Assembly (NCBI GenBank): GCA_947447315.1
Contig: CANFJD010000069.1
Coordinates: 1 to 10,618, forward strand
DNA from: Fimbriimonadaceae bacterium
GTDB taxonomy: Bacteria > Armatimonadota > Fimbriimonadia > Fimbriimonadales > Fimbriimonadaceae
Direction: 5' to 3'
Length of the DNA: 10,618 nucleotides
The position numbers were made by a program, and so were the translations under genes. The notes under the pieces are model-generated. The model had not been told where the DNA came from. It searched no databases and saw only the letters and a program-made list of their open reading frames with translations. Below, piece after piece: positions 8,401 to 10,618 of the stretch (position 1 is the stretch's first letter; every line of letters begins with the position of its first letter).

Positions 8401-9419
8401 GAATCCGACACTCGGGCGATTCACTCCTCACAATCATCAACGATATTCTCGACTTTTCCAAGATGGAAGCCGGAAAGCTCACGCTGGAATCTGTCGTGTT
8501 TGATCCGATCTCGGTAGCCCGGGACGTCGCGGCACTGATTCGACCGCAGGCAGAGCGAAAGCACCTGGACCTGAGGTTCGAATGCACCGCCGACGGGGAC
8601 GGCAGAACCATGGGCGATCCCGTCCGATTCCGGCAGATTCTCACGAATCTGATGGGAAATGCCGTTAAATTCACGCCCCGTGGTGCGATCGCACTCCGAG
8701 TAGATGTAAGAAGTTCAGGCATCACGATTGACGTCGAAGACACGGGAATTGGAATTCCCGAAGACCGCATGAATGCGATTTGGGAGAGTTTCCACCAGGC
8801 CGACAACTCGGTAACCCGGGTCTACGGTGGGACTGGCCTCGGCTTAACGATCACGAAACGATTGACATCCTTGATGCAGGGCTCGATCAACGTCGAAAGC
8901 GTTCCGGGAGAAGGAACTAAGTTTACGGTTCGCCTGCCATTCAAACAACCAGCGGACGTATCGGTCAACCATACTCCCCGACCAATAAATCGAGATCAGT
9001 ATTCATTAGCGGGCAAACGAATCCTGATCTGTGAGGATAACCCCATTAACGAGTTGATGGTGACGCGCATCCTCCAAACCACCGGTGCCTGCTTCGATAT
9101 CGCACGGGATGGTGAGGAATCCGTTGCGATCACTCAGCGTAACAACTACGATCTCATATTAATGGATGTTCAGATGCCCAATATGGACGGCCTCACCGCG
9201 GCAAAGATGATTCGCCAACGCGAATTGACAAGTGGCAAACGTGTGCCGATTATCGCCGTCACGGCCGGAGCGACCCAGAATGACCTTCAGGAGATTCTCG
9301 ATGCTGGCATGGACGAACGAGTGAGCAAACCGTTCCGGCCAGAAAAGCTACGAGCCCTCATGCATTCCTGGCTTTTCGAGGGACACTCTCCTGAACCGGC
9401 GGACCAAGCAAATGTGTAG
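5478..9419 (+). CDS. Cytoplasmic hybrid sensor histidine kinase (TPR-PAS-PAS-PAS-GAF-HisKA-HATPase-REC)
   Basis: A 1313-residue sensor that should autophosphorylate on histidine and pass the phosphate to its own receiver. Order: TPR-like helical repeats (about 50-335, e.g. ALNNLAYVHLKRDDPESARK at 180-199); PAS1 (about 361-485, ending GFLRDITDERE); PAS2 (about 488-612, weak, ending TMRDTTARHALL); PAS3 (about 615-738, HPDD at 671 and GTHTDVTEAK at 728-737); GAF (about 742-900); a helical linker; HisKA with NMSHEIRTPMNG (941-952), phospho-acceptor H944; HATPase with NLMGNAVKFT (1057-1066), DTGIGIP (1088-1094) and GGTGLGL (1117-1123); REC with E1186, D1187, phospho-acceptor D1230, T1262 and K1284. 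All catalytic residues are present. No membrane segment or signal peptide is visible, so it probably senses an intracellular cue. There is no Hpt domain and no response regulator gene nearby, so a separate phosphotransfer partner is expected. The ATG at 5478 has only a weak ribosome site. No terminator is evident after the stop. Confidence 0.93.
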   Translation: MSTPVIQAANIGIDPEEIALRPDWLKVYSATRPPSPEAVVTLTEALSYVPYENVDLRGRVLAEVGKHYREIGESQASVRALEEAAQLFASRNNVHDRAECLVEIGRTYNRQGEAADALIVYEAALAMLLPDGDQDLIRRIEIGIGHIYILIDETEEALRQLESALTRARQLHDVTKVATALNNLAYVHLKRDDPESARKCVEEAIATVDPAAPFNFEANMYHTYGETLFECGRVEEAAETYQIAQDKAEKIADVSTLAQCLVGRVRAELKLGRNRPELKDMLDRASAVTSNLNSDRIRASIMRAEVEWFAANNMYEQAFKRQAEAIDLEKINNEFQLKWRLRIWNRRYERYSDEAKDTQDKFLRQLTQSVPGVLYRWQRSPSGREEYTYVSDGIYDVLGITPEQLMGDATTLRVHPSDELRYVREREDALHSGRDWNFEGRFTLPNGREAWLRNESRVSRALDNYTEAYGFLRDITDEREIQEALKRTERRFREAIEAGFDGFILLDPILAENGTLRDMRVAEMNARAEEFVSRRRDEVQGFGIRGWMTGNVWSQASRIFRRVLETGEPITEEQQLGLQWFQPEWVELQFVRVGISVAVTMRDTTARHALLDQLQKSEERWQLAIEGSQDGIWDNDLVNHRTFVSDRWFEMIGVSPSSNLNPRELFDQVIHPDDYAQFRAAYTRHLDGQVSIYGCEFRLRHADGFYRWIMARGKATRDDHGNPVRIVGTHTDVTEAKRLENLLRAVAEANRRLIDAKSFDDVLHAVLREISSAMDLGAASLAQVTQESGTVQSKFVVRFESITNPPSVSLDRIWSPQWSEWRETLQAGNLIHVDAGFNTAEHSLLSAAKVSGLHILPIYAQSTLWGCLVLENTASHRALGEAETTMLRSLAANIGLAIDQRMSRDQLITTNRDLQAAVKKAQELAIQATAASQAKSEFVANMSHEIRTPMNGVLGLIDLLIETGLTPQQMEYALGIRHSGDSLLTIINDILDFSKMEAGKLTLESVVFDPISVARDVAALIRPQAERKHLDLRFECTADGDGRTMGDPVRFRQILTNLMGNAVKFTPRGAIALRVDVRSSGITIDVEDTGIGIPEDRMNAIWESFHQADNSVTRVYGGTGLGLTITKRLTSLMQGSINVESVPGEGTKFTVRLPFKQPADVSVNHTPRPINRDQYSLAGKRILICEDNPINELMVTRILQTTGACFDIARDGEESVAITQRNNYDLILMDVQMPNMDGLTAAKMIRQRELTSGKRVPIIAVTAGATQNDLQEILDAGMDERVSKPFRPEKLRALMHSWLFEGHSPEPADQANV

Positions 9420-9448
9420 TCATTTCGGGCCAATTTTCCGAATTTTCG

Positions 9449-9457
9449 TGCGATAAT
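9449..9457 (+). promoter_or_regulatory. Possible extended -10 promoter element
   Basis: TGCGATAAT matches the extended -10 pattern TGnTATAAT in all but one base. It lies 24 bp before the TTG start of the next gene and just after the kinase stop. No good -35 is found 16-18 bp upstream, as expected for extended -10 promoters. This suggests that the amidohydrolase gene may have its own promoter. Confidence 0.4.
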
Positions 9458-9481
9458 CCCGGCAGTTATGGGGAGTCACCT

Positions 9482-10618
9482 TTGAATTTCGCCGTGCTTT
9501 CGGCGGTTTCCGCCTTTCTCACGCCTTCCGCACCGGTTGCCGCACCGATTGTAATTATCAATGCTCGGATCGAAGTCAGTCCCGGCGTTGTAATCCCGTC
9601 GGGCGGTATCCGAGTGAAGGACGGCAAGATTGAAGCAGTCGGGACCGATGTTACGGCAACATCTGGTTACGAAACCATCGACGTAAAAGGCGCCTGGGCT
9701 TTTCCCGGCTTTATTGAAGGCTACACGCGCGACGGACTCAAATTGCCCGAGACTCCCAAACCACCCGCCTACCCCGACACTCAGAAAGACGCACTTTACA
9801 GCATGTTTCACGGGAATCGAAGGGGGATCTACCCTACTCTCGATGCAAGCAAGGTGTTTGATGTCAAATCCACCGATGCCCGTTATCTATCTCAAGGATT
9901 TACAACGATTCACACGGCTTCAGGACGCGGCGCATTTGGCGGCCAGTCGGCGGTTTTCAACCTCTCCTCGGACGGACTGCTTTTGAGAGGCAGCGTTACG
10001 GAAACGGTTTCCTTCAACGTCCCCGGGGGCGACAGTTACCCGACCAGTCCCATGGGTAATTTTGCGGTCGTCCGCCAGTTCCTCAGTGATGGAAAGACCG
10101 CCGCCAGCCAACCTTCTACCGATCCCGACGAGCTTGCCCTTGCATCCGCCTTCAAAGCGAAAGAGCCACTACTGGTCGCTGCAGTCACCGAACGGCAAAT
10201 TGATCGCGCGATTATCATTAATGACGAGTTCGGGTTGCCCACCATTTTGCTGGGAGGACGCGATGCCGCCGTCCGCGCGGCTGACATCAAGGCAAAAGGA
10301 ATCGAAGTCCTGCTCGACTTAACCATCCCCGACGAGCCCAAGCGAACCCAGTCTACGGATGCCGAACAGAAATTGAGCGATCCACCGGTGGGCTATCTGG
10401 AAGATCGGTACCAGCGTTGGGTTGACAGCACGAAATACGCGGCAAGAGCCAATGCCGCAGGGATCCCGTTTGGTTTTTATGCCGATTCCGCCAAGGGTAA
10501 GGTCCTGGAATTACTTCGTCAACACATCACGCTCGGTCTGAGCCGTGAAGCCGCCCTGGCAGCCGTTACCACCAACGTCGCCCGCATTCTCGGCGTGGCC
10601 GACAAAGTCGGCACCATA
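9482..10618 (+). CDS. Amidohydrolase-like protein with degenerate metal site (3' partial)
   Basis: An open frame of 379 codons runs to the window end. It starts at TTG 9482, six bases after a strong GGGGAG (9470-9475). The first 21 residues (MNFAVLSAVSAFLTPSAPVAA) are hydrophobic and end in A-x-A-like residues, perhaps an export signal, though without the usual basic residues. The rest follows the metal-dependent amidohydrolase plan: a small beta domain IVIINARIEV...GGIRVKDGKIEAVG (23-54), then FPGFIEGYT (74-82), a GFTTIHTASGRGAFGGQSAV stretch, GIPFGFYADS (catalytic-type D335), and the C-terminal SREAALAAVTTNVARILGV. In active members the PGFID motif is followed by HxH; here the position reads Y81-T82-R83, and no histidine pair is seen in the middle of the barrel. 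It is therefore probably catalytically altered or inactive, as in paralogue pairs of this superfamily. An active partner may lie downstream, beyond the window. Substrate unknown. Confidence 0.8.
   Translation, partial: MNFAVLSAVSAFLTPSAPVAAPIVIINARIEVSPGVVIPSGGIRVKDGKIEAVGTDVTATSGYETIDVKGAWAFPGFIEGYTRDGLKLPETPKPPAYPDTQKDALYSMFHGNRRGIYPTLDASKVFDVKSTDARYLSQGFTTIHTASGRGAFGGQSAVFNLSSDGLLLRGSVTETVSFNVPGGDSYPTSPMGNFAVVRQFLSDGKTAASQPSTDPDELALASAFKAKEPLLVAAVTERQIDRAIIINDEFGLPTILLGGRDAAVRAADIKAKGIEVLLDLTIPDEPKRTQSTDAEQKLSDPPVGYLEDRYQRWVDSTKYAARANAAGIPFGFYADSAKGKVLELLRQHITLGLSREAALAAVTTNVARILGVADKVGTI

Noticed and set aside
9468..9485. Five-codon ATG...TGA minicistron overlapping the amidohydrolase TTG start
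   Set aside because: Such a short frame is expected by chance. Its ATG overlaps the Shine-Dalgarno of the real gene and there is no sign of an attenuator peptide.

Overview
The window is a bacterial chromosome segment. It is moderately GC-rich, with very high GC and C-ending codons in roughly 1100-3600 and visibly lower GC in 250-1100 and in the large kinase gene. Genes are tightly packed, and several starts are TTG or GTG. No ribosomal or tRNA gene is present to place it taxonomically. The gene style and the CGCCGACA-type intergenic hairpins make me think of an environmental Gram-negative lineage such as Armatimonadota (Fimbriimonadia), but that is a guess from memory, not a demonstrated assignment.

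Layout. 1-243 is non-coding and holds two copies of a hairpin-forming repeat plus other inverted repeats. 244-750 (minus strand) is a small orphan protein with a PD-(D/E)xK-like nuclease signature; I recognise no methyltransferase partner. 751-1102 is an AT-richer gap with no recognisable gene. From 1103 a tightly spaced plus-strand run reads: alkA-type 3-methyladenine glycosylase, Ogt-type O6-methylguanine methyltransferase (ATGA overlap), PurK, DeoB-type phosphopentomutase, and a hemolysin III/PAQR membrane-protein gene. The last of these is broken by a frameshift and an in-frame TAG. After a 156-bp gap (5322-5477) comes a 1313-residue soluble hybrid histidine kinase (TPR, three PAS, GAF, HisKA, HATPase, REC). 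The last gene (from 9482, TTG start, open at the window end) encodes an amidohydrolase-fold protein whose metal-binding HxH motif is replaced by Y-T-R.

How the genes fit together. AlkA and Ogt are the two direct arms of alkylation-damage repair and are probably translationally coupled. PurK (de novo purine synthesis) and DeoB (ribose-1-phosphate/ribose-5-phosphate interconversion) both belong to purine nucleotide metabolism and share the transcript. The kinase is probably a separate unit sensing an intracellular signal through its PAS/GAF/TPR modules; its downstream partner is not visible. No new multi-gene defence or biosynthetic system is evident. The most unusual items are the disrupted hemolysin III gene, the orphan nuclease-like gene beside the hairpin repeats, and the degenerate amidohydrolase.
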